Positions 1 through 8,308 of a stretch of DNA of 64,000 nt are shown here, one piece after another (position 1 is the stretch's first letter; every line of letters starts with the position of its first letter). Both the position numbers and the translations under genes were made by a program. A model generated the notes under the pieces. It saw only the letters and a program-made list of their open reading frames with translations, ran no database searches and had not been told where the DNA came from. Where the stretch lies: assembly GCA_045587385.1 (NCBI GenBank), contig JAZNCE010000128.1:3214-67213 (forward strand), in the 5' to 3' direction. This DNA is from SVQP01 sp045587385. Its GTDB lineage: Bacteria > Bacillota > Clostridia > Oscillospirales > CAG-272.

Positions 1-827
1 TTGCGGCGCGTGTTGGCATCCATCTCCAGGTACTGTCCGTCCGAATAGACCTGCAGATCTTTGAGATAAGGCGACTCGGTCTTTTGCGTTTCGTAAATAT
101 AATCGATCAGCGCACCGACGGCGCAGACAAGGGGCTTGTCCGCAGTATCCTGCGCCTTGACACTCTCTCCAAAGCGCTCCTTGACGCGCGCAAGCGCGTC
201 CGCATATTCAAATCTGCCGGGCTGATTGTCACCGATCATCGCGCCAAGTCTGTCCGTGACAAACGAAGCGATCTCGGGGATCGCCTTGCGCGACAGATTG
301 ACGATCACCTCGCGCGGTGCGTAGGTGGCAAGCTCGTTGCAAAGTCTTGTCTGTGCAGCTTCACCGTCAAAGGAGGTTGCACAGATCTGCGCGGTGGAAA
401 CGTCTGCAAAGCACACGCCGATGGCGTACTCACCCACGTAGATCGCGCAAAGATAATTATTCTTTTGCTCCGAGAGCAGCGCACTTTCAATGACCGTGCC
501 GGGGGTAACCACGCGCACTACGTCGCGCTTGACAAGTCCCTTTGCCAGCGCAGGGTCTTCCACCTGCTCGCAAATGGCAACCTTGTAGCCCTTGGAGATC
601 AGTCTGCCTATGTAGCTCTCTGCCGAATGGAAGGGCACGCCGCACATGGGCGCGCGCTCGGCTTCACCGCAATCCCTGCCCGTCAGCGTCAGCTCCAGCT
701 CGCGCGATGCAGTGATGGCGTCGTCGAAAAACATCTCGTAAAAGTCGCCCAGACGGTAAAACAGCAGATGATCCTTGTATTTATTTTTGACCTCAAAATA
801 TTGCTCCATCATGGGAGTCATGGTCAT
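1..827 (-). CDS. mutS: DNA mismatch repair protein MutS (N-terminal part, cut by window edge)
   Basis: MutS recognises base mismatches and small loops in duplex DNA and starts mismatch repair. About 275 N-terminal residues are visible and the rest lies beyond base 1. The N-terminal mismatch-binding domain is clear: FYRLGDFYEMFFDDA, then a CGVPFHSAESYI segment and KGYKVAICEQVEDP. The last visible residues, EMDANTRR, match the start of the MutS core domain. Two in-frame ATGs (827 and 821) sit behind a GAGG; spacing favours 821 slightly, giving MTPMMEQYF. It is the last visible gene of a miaB - ylbF-like - mutS operon. Confidence 0.95.
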   Translation of the reverse strand, partial: MTMTPMMEQYFEVKNKYKDHLLFYRLGDFYEMFFDDAITASRELELTLTGRDCGEAERAPMCGVPFHSAESYIGRLISKGYKVAICEQVEDPALAKGLVKRDVVRVVTPGTVIESALLSEQKNNYLCAIYVGEYAIGVCFADVSTAQICATSFDGEAAQTRLCNELATYAPREVIVNLSRKAIPEIASFVTDRLGAMIGDNQPGRFEYADALARVKERFGESVKAQDTADKPLVCAVGALIDYIYETQKTESPYLKDLQVYSDGQYLEMDANTRR

Positions 828-848
828 AATCCTCGCTTTTCTCTGAAA

Positions 849-1241
849 TTAGTGAGAGCAGCCTCCGCCGCAGGTAGAGCAGTCGTGGGTGCAGGAAGAG
901 GGCATTTCACCCGTGATCTCAAAGGTGATGGTGTTGTTGACCGCGTTCATGAGCGCATTGACCTCCTCTTGTGCAGCCTCCAGCTCCACGTAAACGGGGT
1001 GTGCCACGATCTGATCATAAAGCTGATTGATGCGATCCTGAATCATTTCGAGGAATCTCGCCTCAACGTCCTTCTGGCCTGCGGTCTTCTCCAGCGCGAT
1101 CTGCTGTACCTGATATTCGCGCATCAGCGTGCGCAGCTCGCCGTCGGTTTCATATGCTTCCTTGGCTTTTGCCATACGTACCAATCTTTCATCCTTCTTG
1201 AGCTCCTGTCCGAGCTGTGCTGCAAGTGCAAATATTTCCAT
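849..1241 (-). CDS. YlbF/YmcA (RicA/RicF-type) family protein with Cys-rich tail
   Basis: Small helical protein of 130 aa of the YlbF/YmcA family. In Bacillus, YlbF, YmcA and YaaT form the RicAFT complex, which carries Fe-S clusters and affects RNase Y-dependent mRNA processing, competence and sporulation; this is family knowledge. Seen here are the helical body with a charged N-terminal half and a C-terminal tail CTHDCSTCGGGCSH, whose Cys/His density suits metal or Fe-S binding. It lies 30 nt after miaB and 21 nt before mutS on the same strand. B. subtilis ymcA also neighbours miaB, which supports the family call. Which Ric paralogue it represents is not resolved. Confidence 0.85.
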   Translation of the reverse strand: MEIFALAAQLGQELKKDERLVRMAKAKEAYETDGELRTLMREYQVQQIALEKTAGQKDVEARFLEMIQDRINQLYDQIVAHPVYVELEAAQEEVNALMNAVNNTITFEITGEMPSSCTHDCSTCGGGCSH

Positions 1242-1271
1242 TGTTTTTATCCTCTTTTCTAATGTTTTCTT

Positions 1272-2669
1272 TTAGTTACAAATTTCTCCCCAGAGTGCAA
1301 AGGCATCGGCGCGGTCGATCTTGACCTGCACGAACTTGCCCACCTGCTCGGGCGTTGCGGTAAAGAACACGATCTTGTTCCCTTCCTCGCGTCCCGAATA
1401 GATCTCGGGGTTGTTCTTACTCGGTCCGTCGCAAAGCACGCGGATGGTTTTGCCCACCATGGGCTGATTTTTCCCGAGTGCAATATCGTGCTGCAGCGCA
1501 AGCAAGCGGTCAAACCGCTCGCCCTTGATTTTCGGGTCGATCTGCTCCTTCTCTGCCGCGGGCGTGCCCTTTCTGGGGGAATAGATAAACGAGAACAGCA
1601 TATCAAAGCGCACCGTGCGCAAAATATCCATGGTGTCCTCAAAGTCGGCGTCCGTTTCTCCGGGGAAGCCTACGATAATATCCGAGGAAAGTGCCGCATC
1701 GGGCATCTTCTCGCGGATGTAGCGCACGATATCGAGGTATCTTGCCTTGTCATAGTGGCGGTTCATGGCTTTGAGTATGCTATCGCTGCCCGATTGCAGG
1801 GGCAGGTGGAACTGATGCGCGATATGCTTCGAGCTTGCCATGACGTCGATCAGCTTATAGCTTGCGTCCTTGGGATGGCTGGTCATAAAGCGCAGCACGT
1901 ATTCGCCCTCAATCTTGTCAAGCTCTGATAGCAGGTCGGCAAAATCGTAGTCCTTGCCCTTGGCGTAGGAGTTGACGTTCTGCCCAAGCAAGGTAATATC
2001 CTTGTAGCCGCGTGCGACCAGCTCCTTGACCTCGGCAATCACCTCGTCCTTATCTCTGCTTCTCTCCCTGCCGCGCACGTAAGGCACGATGCAGTAGGAG
2101 CAGAAATTGTTGCAGCCGTACATGATGGATACCCATGCGCGATAGTTGCTGCTGCGCGTGATGGGCATACCCTCTGCAACCACGTACTCGGTCTCCTCGG
2201 GGCAGAAAATGCGGCGGGAGCGCGCGATCTTTTGCCAGAGCAGCTCGGGGAAACGGTGCAAGGACGCAGTGCCGAAGGTCAGGTCCACGTAAGGGTACTT
2301 GTGCTTGATATCCTCGCGGCGGTGCTCCTGCGCCACCATGCAGCCGCAAACGGCAATGATCAGCGAGGGCTTTTTTGCTTTTAAGTGCTTATACTGCCCC
2401 ACAATGGAGAGTGCCTTTTGCTCGGCATGCTCACGGATGGCGCAGGTGTTGACCGCGATCAGATCGGCGTCGGCAGGGTCGTCACAGAGCTCGTAGCCCA
2501 TGTCCTGCGCCATGCCCGCAAGCTTTTCGCTGTCTGCCTCGTTTTGCTGGCAGCCAAAGGTCAGCACAAAGCATTTCGGCGCGTGTCCCAGCACCTCTGC
2601 AAGCTGTCCCGTAAAGCCGCGCAGCTTCTCTATATACACCTGTGCTTCTTGGTAATTTTGTTGGTTCAT
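1272..2669 (-). CDS. miaB: tRNA-2-methylthio-N6-dimethylallyladenosine synthase MiaB
   Basis: Radical SAM methylthiotransferase of 465 aa that converts i6A37 to ms2i6A37 in tRNAs reading UNN codons. The N-terminal UPF0004 domain holds cluster-binding cysteines in TFGCQQNEADSEKL, NTCAIREHAEQK and VCGCM. The central radical SAM motif is CNNFCSYC (CxxxCxxC) followed by IVPYVRGRE, and a TRAM-like C-terminus ends the protein. The length is normal for the family. It starts a transcription unit with the YlbF-like gene and mutS behind a near-consensus promoter at 2710-2739. Confidence 0.97.
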   Translation of the reverse strand: MNQQNYQEAQVYIEKLRGFTGQLAEVLGHAPKCFVLTFGCQQNEADSEKLAGMAQDMGYELCDDPADADLIAVNTCAIREHAEQKALSIVGQYKHLKAKKPSLIIAVCGCMVAQEHRREDIKHKYPYVDLTFGTASLHRFPELLWQKIARSRRIFCPEETEYVVAEGMPITRSSNYRAWVSIMYGCNNFCSYCIVPYVRGRERSRDKDEVIAEVKELVARGYKDITLLGQNVNSYAKGKDYDFADLLSELDKIEGEYVLRFMTSHPKDASYKLIDVMASSKHIAHQFHLPLQSGSDSILKAMNRHYDKARYLDIVRYIREKMPDAALSSDIIVGFPGETDADFEDTMDILRTVRFDMLFSFIYSPRKGTPAAEKEQIDPKIKGERFDRLLALQHDIALGKNQPMVGKTIRVLCDGPSKNNPEIYSGREEGNKIVFFTATPEQVGKFVQVKIDRADAFALWGEICN

Positions 2670-2709
2670 TTGCGTATTTATCCTTAATATTATAGTATCT
2701 CAATTTATT

Positions 2710-2739
2710 ATTATACTACATAAATACGCGCATTGTCAA
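2710..2739 (-). promoter_or_regulatory. Predicted sigma-A promoter of miaB operon
   Basis: On the minus strand TTGACA (2739-2734), an 18-nt spacer and TATAAT (2715-2710) lie about 40 nt before the miaB start. The -35 box overlaps the stop codon of the upstream ATPase gene, so miaB can be transcribed on its own. Confidence 0.75.
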
Positions 2740-3812
2740 GGATTTTGTAAAATTGCATTGCAAAATGTAGCGGTAAATCGCTCCTTGGCATCAAAATCCA
2801 TGGCGGCGGTGTAAATGCTCTCCAACTCAAAATGGTACTCGCCCGCGCGCGCAAAGCTATCGGCTGCCGCATTGATCGCGCTGTCCGCCAGCTTCCCCGC
2901 AAGCCGCGCCTCGCCTCTCACACCGCGCAGGGCGTCGGGATCACACACGCGGCGCAGATCGATGCGCTGCACGTCCTTGCCTGCGGTATTTTGTACTTCA
3001 CTTGCCGTGATGCAAAGGCGGTTATCGGGAAAATACAGCGTGACGGTCTTATCCGGAAACAGCACGTGCGGTGCGCGACGCACGGCACATCCGCGCTCCT
3101 TTGCCATGCGATACAGCGCATCCATGAGCGTATATTCCACACCGTAAAAGGGCGAGAGCACCACAAGGCGATCGGCAGCCCTTTCATAGGTGTCAAAATG
3201 CACCCTGCCGCGCATGCCGATGCTATCCGAAAGCCCGATGCGCTCGTCAAAATCTCGCCCCTTGGGGTAAAGGCGCGAGATCTTGGCGGCAAGGCGCGAA
3301 ATCTTATCCCCGTCCACGCAAGGTGCAATCAGGCTGTCACGTGCCGTCAGCATCTTGCCTGCCGCCGAGAGATAGGCATAGCTGCGATCAAAGCAAGCCT
3401 GCTTATACCCCATCAGCGTGCGAATGCGCGCTGCATGCTTGGCAAGCTTTTCCCGATCCCAAAAGTCACCAAGATTGACGATGACGTCACGCACACCGGG
3501 CAAAGTCGGCTCCATGACGTGCGGCGCGGTGGAGTCTGCAAGGGCGATGCAGCCGTGCCGCGGATGGGTCAGGATCACACCGTCAAGCGAGCCGGGGTCG
3601 GAGGAGCAGGCGTAATATTCCGCATGCCAGCCAAGCCGCGCCGCCTCGGTTGCCACGTCACCGATAAAGCGGCTCTTGCCCGTCCCGGGGCCGCCCTTGA
3701 TCATATAAAGCCGCGAAATGCGCGCATCCGCAAAGCACCGCTCAAAGTAGCTGACAAAGCCCCGCGCCGAATTGGCAGACGCAAAATAGATCTGTTTGCT
3801 GTTTTCTTGCAT
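2736..3812 (-). CDS. P-loop ATPase of the PRK06851 type
   Basis: A 358-aa nucleotide-binding protein of unknown role. The N-terminal half has a Walker A, KGGPGTGKSRF, followed by YYACSSDPGSLDGVIL and STAPHVMEP, which I recognise from the uncharacterised Firmicutes family PRK06851. That family usually carries two P-loop-like halves; here only the first has an intact Walker A. The start is ATG 3812, giving MQENSKQIYFASAN, because AGAGGGG precedes it by 7 nt; the longer frame to 3887 has no supporting ribosome-binding site. It stands alone upstream of miaB, with no context that explains its function. Confidence 0.7.
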   Translation of the reverse strand: MQENSKQIYFASANSARGFVSYFERCFADARISRLYMIKGGPGTGKSRFIGDVATEAARLGWHAEYYACSSDPGSLDGVILTHPRHGCIALADSTAPHVMEPTLPGVRDVIVNLGDFWDREKLAKHAARIRTLMGYKQACFDRSYAYLSAAGKMLTARDSLIAPCVDGDKISRLAAKISRLYPKGRDFDERIGLSDSIGMRGRVHFDTYERAADRLVVLSPFYGVEYTLMDALYRMAKERGCAVRRAPHVLFPDKTVTLYFPDNRLCITASEVQNTAGKDVQRIDLRRVCDPDALRGVRGEARLAGKLADSAINAAADSFARAGEYHFELESIYTAAMDFDAKERFTATFCNAILQNP

Positions 3813-3893
3813 ACAAATTCCCCTCTGTTTGGTATTTTTACTGCCATTGTATGCAAATGCGAAGTAAGATGATAATACGTAAAGCATCCGACC

Positions 3894-3997
3894 GTAGGGG
3901 CGAGAATTTCGGCAAAGCCGAAATATGTGATCGCCCGCGCATCCCCTCCGTAGGGGCGACCATCGGCCGTCCGCGGGCGATCACTGATCGCCCCTAC
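3894..3997. repeat. REP-like palindromic intergenic element (GTAGGGGCGA ends)
   Basis: The element opens with GTAGGGGCGA and closes with its inverse TCGCCCCTAC at 3988-3997. An internal direct copy of GTAGGGGCGA lies near 3950. Inside is a perfect hairpin, ATTTCGGC-aaa-GCCGAAAT (3906-3924), with a 3-nt loop. No reading frame is supported here. It resembles intergenic repeats common in gut Clostridia. Confidence 0.6.
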
Positions 3998-4021
3998 ACT
4001 GTGCATCACTCTCACAAGTAT

Positions 4022-4048
4022 AAAAAAAGGCTGAAGCCAGCCCCTTTT
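4022..4048 (-). terminator. Terminator-like hairpin following the spoIIIAH relic
   Basis: Read on the minus strand, GGCTG and CAGCC arms enclose a 4-nt loop and are followed by seven T residues. It lies just after the relic stop codon at 4052-4054, as a terminator would follow an intact spoIIIAH. Confidence 0.5.
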
Positions 4049-4051
4049 ATA

Positions 4052-4084
4052 TCATTCCCTTGTGATAATACTGACCCCCACGGG
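4052..4084 (-). pseudogene. Relic of a spoIIIAH 3' end (last 10 codons plus stop)
   Basis: Read on the minus strand this 33-nt stretch encodes PVGVSIITRE-stop. The true spoIIIAH end at 8964-8996 encodes PAGISIITRE-stop. The two match at 26 of 33 bases by hand count. All seven differences are transitions, and they leave the peptide identical or conservative (V/A and V/I). That is the pattern expected of once-coding DNA. Upstream the similarity breaks down, with a shifted frame. Both copies have the same orientation and bracket the 4.1-8.9 kb plus-strand island. Confidence 0.6.
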
Positions 4085-4115
4085 GAGGCTTTTCGCGCTC
4101 GCCTTGTTTTGATAT

Positions 4116-4144
4116 TACACAAAAAACAAAAAATATGATATAAT
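4116..4144 (+). promoter_or_regulatory. Predicted promoter of sigma-factor operon
   Basis: TACACA at 4116-4121, 17-nt spacer and TATAAT at 4139-4144, preceded by TG at 4136-4137 as an extended -10. About 90 nt of leader precede the sigma-factor ATG. No autoregulatory ECF-type promoter was recognised. Confidence 0.55.
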
Positions 4145-4237
4145 ATAAAAAAGTTTTCATCGGAGTGTGGTGTAAGTGCAATTTTTCCCGTTATTAAGGG
4201 TGAAGGACTTCAAGAACACACGAAAGGAGTGTGAAAA

Positions 4238-4795
4238 ATGGAAGATAAGCAGATAGTAGATCTATACTTTGAGCGCTCGGAGTCTGCTATCACAGAAACC
4301 GATAAGAAATACGGACGGTACTGCCATGCAATCGCATATCGCATTCTCAAAAATATTGAGGACGCAAAGGAGATCGTCAACGATACGTATCTTAAAACGT
4401 GGAATACCATTCCACCCAATCGCCCCGATCCGCTAAAATCCTACGTTGGGATGATAAGCCGTCAGCTCTCTCTTGACCGTTATGAGGGATACCACGCGCA
4501 AAAGCGCGGCGGGCAGGTGTCGATCGTGCTGGACGAGCTTACCGAGTGTATTCCCGTGGGTAACAGCGGTGAGGATATTGGTGAGAGTGTTGCCCTTTCT
4601 GAAGCGTTAAGCCGCTTTTTGCGAACATTGCCGCAAAAAACGCGGAATATCTTTGTTCGTCGGTATTTCTATATGAGCTCTGTTGCTGAAATTGCACGTG
4701 ATTTTTCCATGAAGGAAAACAACGTGACAATGTATTTACTCCGCACTCGCAAGAAATTAGAGCAATATTTGAAAAAGGAGGGCTTTGATATATGA
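4238..4795 (+). CDS. ECF-type RNA polymerase sigma factor (sigma-70 family)
   Basis: A 185-aa two-domain sigma factor. Region 2 runs through about residues 20-90, with the typical AYRILKNIEDAKEIVNDTYL helix and the WNTIPPNRPDPLKSYV segment seen in clostridial ECF-like factors. Region 4 covers about 125-180, including LPQKTRNIFVRRYFYM and a helix-turn-helix SVAEIARDFSMKENNVTMYL. It starts at ATG 4238 behind AAAGGAG. The stop overlaps the next start by ATGA, implying translational coupling to a membrane partner that is probably its regulator. The target regulon is unknown. The base composition is AT-richer than the flanking sporulation and repair genes. Confidence 0.92.
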   Translation: MEDKQIVDLYFERSESAITETDKKYGRYCHAIAYRILKNIEDAKEIVNDTYLKTWNTIPPNRPDPLKSYVGMISRQLSLDRYEGYHAQKRGGQVSIVLDELTECIPVGNSGEDIGESVALSEALSRFLRTLPQKTRNIFVRRYFYMSSVAEIARDFSMKENNVTMYLLRTRKKLEQYLKKEGFDI

Positions 4796-5454
4796 CAAAT
4801 ACGAATTTGTTGCAAGCCATGGGGCGCATTGATCCCGAATTGATCGCAGATGCTGCTCCCGACGCAGCGCATAAACGGAAAGCGAAAGCCAAATTAAAAT
4901 TGATTTGGATTGCTGCTGCAGTTGCGGCATGCCTGCTGCTCTCTATTGTAATTGTATCAGCTACCCAAGACTTGACTGTCCGAGAGTTTCTTCTGTCTGT
5001 TATGGATCAATTTAATGTGATAAAGCCCGGCGAATCTATCGAAGGCGGGAATATTACAGTAATCAAAGGCGATGAAATGAGTGTTTTTTCATCTATAGAA
5101 GAAGCAGCAGCGCATTGTTCATTCGATTGCATGTTCCCCAAGGTCTTGCCGAGTGGGACTTACGTGAAAAAAATCATTGAGACAATGGGTCCATCTCTTG
5201 ATTATAAAACCATTATGTTTGATACTAATATGGATAATATTAACATTTGTGTGCACGATCGTATAACAATTGATACTACCGAATGGAAAAATACACAAAT
5301 GTACCAAGCGAAACACATAACGTTTACCATCATAGAGTTTAGAGACGAGCGACAGGCGGTAGGCGTATGCGATGGAATAGAATATGTCATCTATTGCCAA
5401 GGAATCGATGAATCGGATTTTTTGATGATTCTTGATGGAATATCGGAAGAATAG
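4792..5454 (+). CDS. Membrane-anchored DUF4367-like protein, putative anti-sigma partner
   Basis: A 220-aa protein with a cytoplasmic N-terminus of about 35 residues (basic KRKAKAKLK), one transmembrane helix at about 36-58 and an extracellular domain. The outer part resembles DUF4367 domains that commonly follow such sigma factors in Clostridia: PKVLPSGTYVKK, a central strand-rich stretch and a conserved end, YCQGIDESDFLMILDGIS. It overlaps the sigma gene by 4 nt. A role as an envelope-sensing anti-sigma factor is inferred from gene order and topology; no canonical anti-sigma zinc motif is visible. Confidence 0.65.
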   Translation: MTNTNLLQAMGRIDPELIADAAPDAAHKRKAKAKLKLIWIAAAVAACLLLSIVIVSATQDLTVREFLLSVMDQFNVIKPGESIEGGNITVIKGDEMSVFSSIEEAAAHCSFDCMFPKVLPSGTYVKKIIETMGPSLDYKTIMFDTNMDNINICVHDRITIDTTEWKNTQMYQAKHITFTIIEFRDERQAVGVCDGIEYVIYCQGIDESDFLMILDGISEE

Positions 5455-5487
5455 CGTTGACTTTTGACACAAGGGGAAACCAATGAA

Positions 5488-6084
5488 ATGAAAAACAGAA
5501 ATAGAGTAGAACAATATTTTTATCAAAAGGATTTTTCCATAGTTGAGATCATAGTGCTGATTTTAGCGATTATTTCTTTGATAGTAGCCACATTCGTACA
5601 AGGTGGAGGCCCTATAGGTCTTCCTGCTTTTCTGATTTGCATTATCGTCTTTTGCATATATCGCTCTTTCAAAATCAAAGATGCCGAAATCGATCAAACA
5701 CTAAAAAGAATAATGCAGGATAATAAAATCGAGTGTTCAGAAAATGGTATTCAATGTTATGAATTAAAAGGGACTGTAATAAAGAAAAGAAAGGACGGAA
5801 AATTTATTTCTCCGAATTATTATATTACTAATATTGTCTTTTCATCAGAGGATACTCTTTTTAATATCTATATCATCGATTTAATTAAGAGATCTGTAGA
5901 AACAGTTTCCTGTAGTGTAAAATGTACTGAAAAAATAACTCTAACAGAGGAAACAATTAAGACCAGTGCTGGACTCGCTAAAGTGGCTCACCTTGAAATT
6001 GAAGATACTTGCGTAATTCCTGTCACACTCAATGAATATAAAACATCTCAATTAGTGCAAAACATTTGCGATATACACAAATAA
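5488..6084 (+). CDS. Hypothetical membrane protein
   Basis: I do not recognise this 198-aa protein. Two hydrophobic segments lie near the N-terminus (about residues 20-40 and 45-62, around FVQGGGPIGLPAF), followed by a soluble domain of about 130 residues with alternating strands and two Cys close together (SCSVKC). The start is ATG 5488 behind AAGGGGA; a TTG 24 nt upstream is less likely. It follows the DUF4367-like gene on the same strand and shares the island's AT-rich composition. The layout of two helices plus a cytosolic domain hints at a PH-like membrane-associated fold, but this is only a guess. Confidence 0.6.
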   Translation: MKNRNRVEQYFYQKDFSIVEIIVLILAIISLIVATFVQGGGPIGLPAFLICIIVFCIYRSFKIKDAEIDQTLKRIMQDNKIECSENGIQCYELKGTVIKKRKDGKFISPNYYITNIVFSSEDTLFNIYIIDLIKRSVETVSCSVKCTEKITLTEETIKTSAGLAKVAHLEIEDTCVIPVTLNEYKTSQLVQNICDIHK

Positions 6085-6113
6085 AGCATTTTGTTTTTAT
6101 AGGGGGTAATAGA

Positions 6114-6737
6114 ATGGCGATGAATAAGGACTTGCCCAGAGATATAGCTAAACACGTTAATAGAAAAATTGCACGATGCATAATCATATTTGTGCTTTTG
6201 GAAAGTATTGCGATTGGAATTAGCATTTTCTCTCGGGAGTACCTAACAGCAAATACCAACATTGCTTTTTATATATTCATTGTTCTATTCCTTTGCATAA
6301 TCCCTTTTTTCGTATCGGGGTTTCCATTTAAACTAATTGACAAATCATGGCGCGGGATCGTGACAGATGTTCTTATTAAAGAGGAAACAGGAACATTTAT
6401 GGCAGGCGGTGGCAAGGCCTTCCCGTATGACAAGAATGTTATATACTTGAAAGTAAAAAAAGATAATGGGAAAGAGATGCGCATAACTGCTCGTGAGTTT
6501 GGAATCCGATCTCACGCAGGATTCCCCGTTCCAAACGAGGGGGATATTACGCAGCATTTGAACGAGTACTCTGTTGGAGACATCGTGTATCATTTTTATG
6601 GTTTGAAGCATAATTACATTGTTAAGAAAAATTCGGAAATGATAGAGTGTGTTGTATGCGGTTCCCAAAATCAAAAAGATCGTAGCGATTGCTTAAATTG
6701 TGGGCATTCGCTTGTAAAAATGCAGTGTAATAGATAA
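6114..6737 (+). CDS. Hypothetical membrane protein with C-terminal zinc ribbon
   Basis: A 207-aa unrecognised protein. Two transmembrane segments occupy about residues 20-40 and 48-72, a soluble middle part follows (TDVLIKEETGTFMAGGGKAF), and the end carries a two-knuckle zinc ribbon, CVVCGSQNQKDRSDCLNCG. The start is ATG 6114 behind AGGGGGT; the longer frame would begin inside the previous gene. Its topology parallels the preceding gene (two helices then a soluble domain), so the two may be distantly related or act together. No function can be assigned. Confidence 0.6.
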   Translation: MAMNKDLPRDIAKHVNRKIARCIIIFVLLESIAIGISIFSREYLTANTNIAFYIFIVLFLCIIPFFVSGFPFKLIDKSWRGIVTDVLIKEETGTFMAGGGKAFPYDKNVIYLKVKKDNGKEMRITAREFGIRSHAGFPVPNEGDITQHLNEYSVGDIVYHFYGLKHNYIVKKNSEMIECVVCGSQNQKDRSDCLNCGHSLVKMQCNR

Positions 6738-6832
6738 TCCTAATATCTTGTTTATTGCAATTGCTTGAATCAACAATTGCTTTATATGGCATATCAAATC
6801 TTATAAAAAATCAAACAAGGAGCAATAACAAA

Positions 6833-7573
6833 ATGAAAAGCAAACACATTCAAAATATCTTACTACTATTTGTTTGTAGCATTATAATACTCACTACAAC
6901 TGCATGCGTGAATGAAATAGATCCCCCCACGCAGACCACTGATTCAACGCATGATATAACAACTGATATTACAAACGGTGAAACAGAACAACCGTCGGAA
7001 ACTACAACCGAGCAGGTCGATGAAGTCAACGCAATCCTCGCCGATCTGAACCACGACGGAACAGACGATAAAATTGTCATTACTTATGATGATGAGCAAA
7101 AAAGTTCTGCAACCATTCAGGTAATTAACGGCAAAGACAATTCCGAGTTGATGTCGGACACACTCACGCTTGGTGGAAACAAAATTGGTGCGTACTACCT
7201 GCAGTTAGGAAAAGGCAATATACGCGACAGTCTTGTATCTTGGCATTATGAATATTTAGAAGACGGAAAATTATATTTCTATTACAGTGTTTTTAACTAT
7301 GAACCGGATGGCAAGATTACGTATAGTGCTCGCGGCGGCGACACCTTTAATGTACCAAATAAAGGTTCAGCCATAAGAGGAGGCGAAGCTTTCTTGGTGA
7401 TGAGGAAAAAGATTCAAGAGAACATCGAAGCGGAACGGAGCCACTATACCGGCTATCTGTTACTTGACAACCAAGGTGACAGCATGTTGATCAGCACAGC
7501 GGATAATATGCTGACCCCTACAGAGCTTACGTTTGAGTTGGAGGATTTCGTCATTGAGTCCGAGGGAGAATAA
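6833..7573 (+). CDS. Predicted lipoprotein with Asp-rich Ca-binding-like loop
   Basis: A 246-aa exported lipoprotein. The signal peptide ends in a lipobox with the lipidated Cys at residue 25 (ILTTTAC). A Thr/Asp/Glu-rich linker leads to a domain starting ILADLNHDGTDDKIVI. That DxNxDGxxD loop resembles the Ca-binding loops of FG-GAP/VCBS repeats. The start is ATG 6833 behind AAGGAGC; the longer frame from 6755 would put 26 residues before the signal peptide. The substrate or partner is unknown. It belongs to the same plus-strand island as the sigma factor. Confidence 0.65.
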   Translation: MKSKHIQNILLLFVCSIIILTTTACVNEIDPPTQTTDSTHDITTDITNGETEQPSETTTEQVDEVNAILADLNHDGTDDKIVITYDDEQKSSATIQVINGKDNSELMSDTLTLGGNKIGAYYLQLGKGNIRDSLVSWHYEYLEDGKLYFYYSVFNYEPDGKITYSARGGDTFNVPNKGSAIRGGEAFLVMRKKIQENIEAERSHYTGYLLLDNQGDSMLISTADNMLTPTELTFELEDFVIESEGE

Positions 7574-7577
7574 CCAT

Positions 7578-7658
7578 ATGAAAAACTCACTTATCAAAAG
7601 AATTGGTACAAGTATTTTTCGAAGTCTTGTATTGTTTATAATGAATACGGTAGCATAA
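7578..7658 (+). CDS. Possible 26-aa peptide or gene remnant
   Basis: A short frame MKNSLIKRIGTSIFRSLV followed by a hydrophobic end and TAA. It begins 4 nt after the lipoprotein stop, and GAGGGAGA in the end of that gene could serve as its ribosome-binding site. A basic start with a hydrophobic tail is signal-peptide-like, so it may be the truncated head of a lost membrane gene. Nothing proves it is translated. Confidence 0.25.
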   Translation: MKNSLIKRIGTSIFRSLVLFIMNTVA

Positions 7659-7682
7659 CAAAAACAAAAGACGGAGGTTTTT

Positions 7683-8234
7683 ATGACCAAACAGTTATGG
7701 TTCAAATGCCTGAAAAGTATCGTATTATCTACTATAGCATCACTCGGTGCTTTTGTGGTCTGTGGCTTAGTGATTGCAGCCGCCCTGAATTCAATCAAAA
7801 ATGATGCCATTCAAGATCTTGCAATAAAAGCAATTATAATGATTGTATATGCGATCTTTCTGTATATATTCCGTATGCGCAATCGCTTGAATACCTATGC
7901 CGAGCATACAAACATATTTGACCCAAAAAAAGAATTGATCGCTTACATCAAAACCGAGGGAAAAACTATGTTCATTTTTTACGGTGCTATTGCAATCGTA
8001 TCGGAGATTTCTCACTGGATTACGTCTTTATCGAGTGCCACTCCAAATCCTGTCACGTTCGTCTCACAGTTCTGCATAGGCCCTTGGGTCAATATGACAA
8101 TTCCTGTTTTGCGATCTGTTATTGCCTTCGTTTACTCGGCGGTAATCGTTTGCCTGCTGGCTGTTTTGCGTAGCCGTAAAGTCTATCAAGATGAAACCGA
8201 GGCAAAAGCCACAAGAAAACATCTTCAGGAGTAA
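7683..8234 (+). CDS. Hypothetical four-helix membrane protein
   Basis: A 183-aa integral membrane protein that I do not recognise. Hydrophobic stretches lie at about residues 12-35, 45-63, 95-115 and 140-162, with a charged loop containing FDPKKELIAYIKTEGK in the middle and a charged C-terminus. The start is well supported by GGAGG spaced correctly before ATG 7683. It is in the AT-rich island on the same strand as its neighbours. Confidence 0.6.
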   Translation: MTKQLWFKCLKSIVLSTIASLGAFVVCGLVIAAALNSIKNDAIQDLAIKAIIMIVYAIFLYIFRMRNRLNTYAEHTNIFDPKKELIAYIKTEGKTMFIFYGAIAIVSEISHWITSLSSATPNPVTFVSQFCIGPWVNMTIPVLRSVIAFVYSAVIVCLLAVLRSRKVYQDETEAKATRKHLQE

Positions 8235-8239
8235 ACGCT

Positions 8240-8308
8240 ATGAGCATGTGGAGGAAGAAACGCTATTTAATTGCGTCTATTAATACCGCAAAGGAGAATA
8301 AGCAATGA
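8240..8308 (+). CDS. Possible 22-aa coupled leader peptide
   Basis: The frame MSMWRKKRYLIASINTAKEN plus two residues ends in TGA that overlaps the next gene's ATG (ATGA at 8305-8308). AGGAG, the last codons of the preceding gene, lies 8 nt before its ATG. This is the arrangement of translational coupling, but the peptide is short and may be chance. Confidence 0.25.
   Translation: MSMWRKKRYLIASINTAKENKQ

Noticed and set aside
84..1262. 392-codon plus-strand frame over mutS and the YlbF-like gene
   Set aside because: Spans two real minus-strand genes and the gap between them; the minus-strand proteins match known families.
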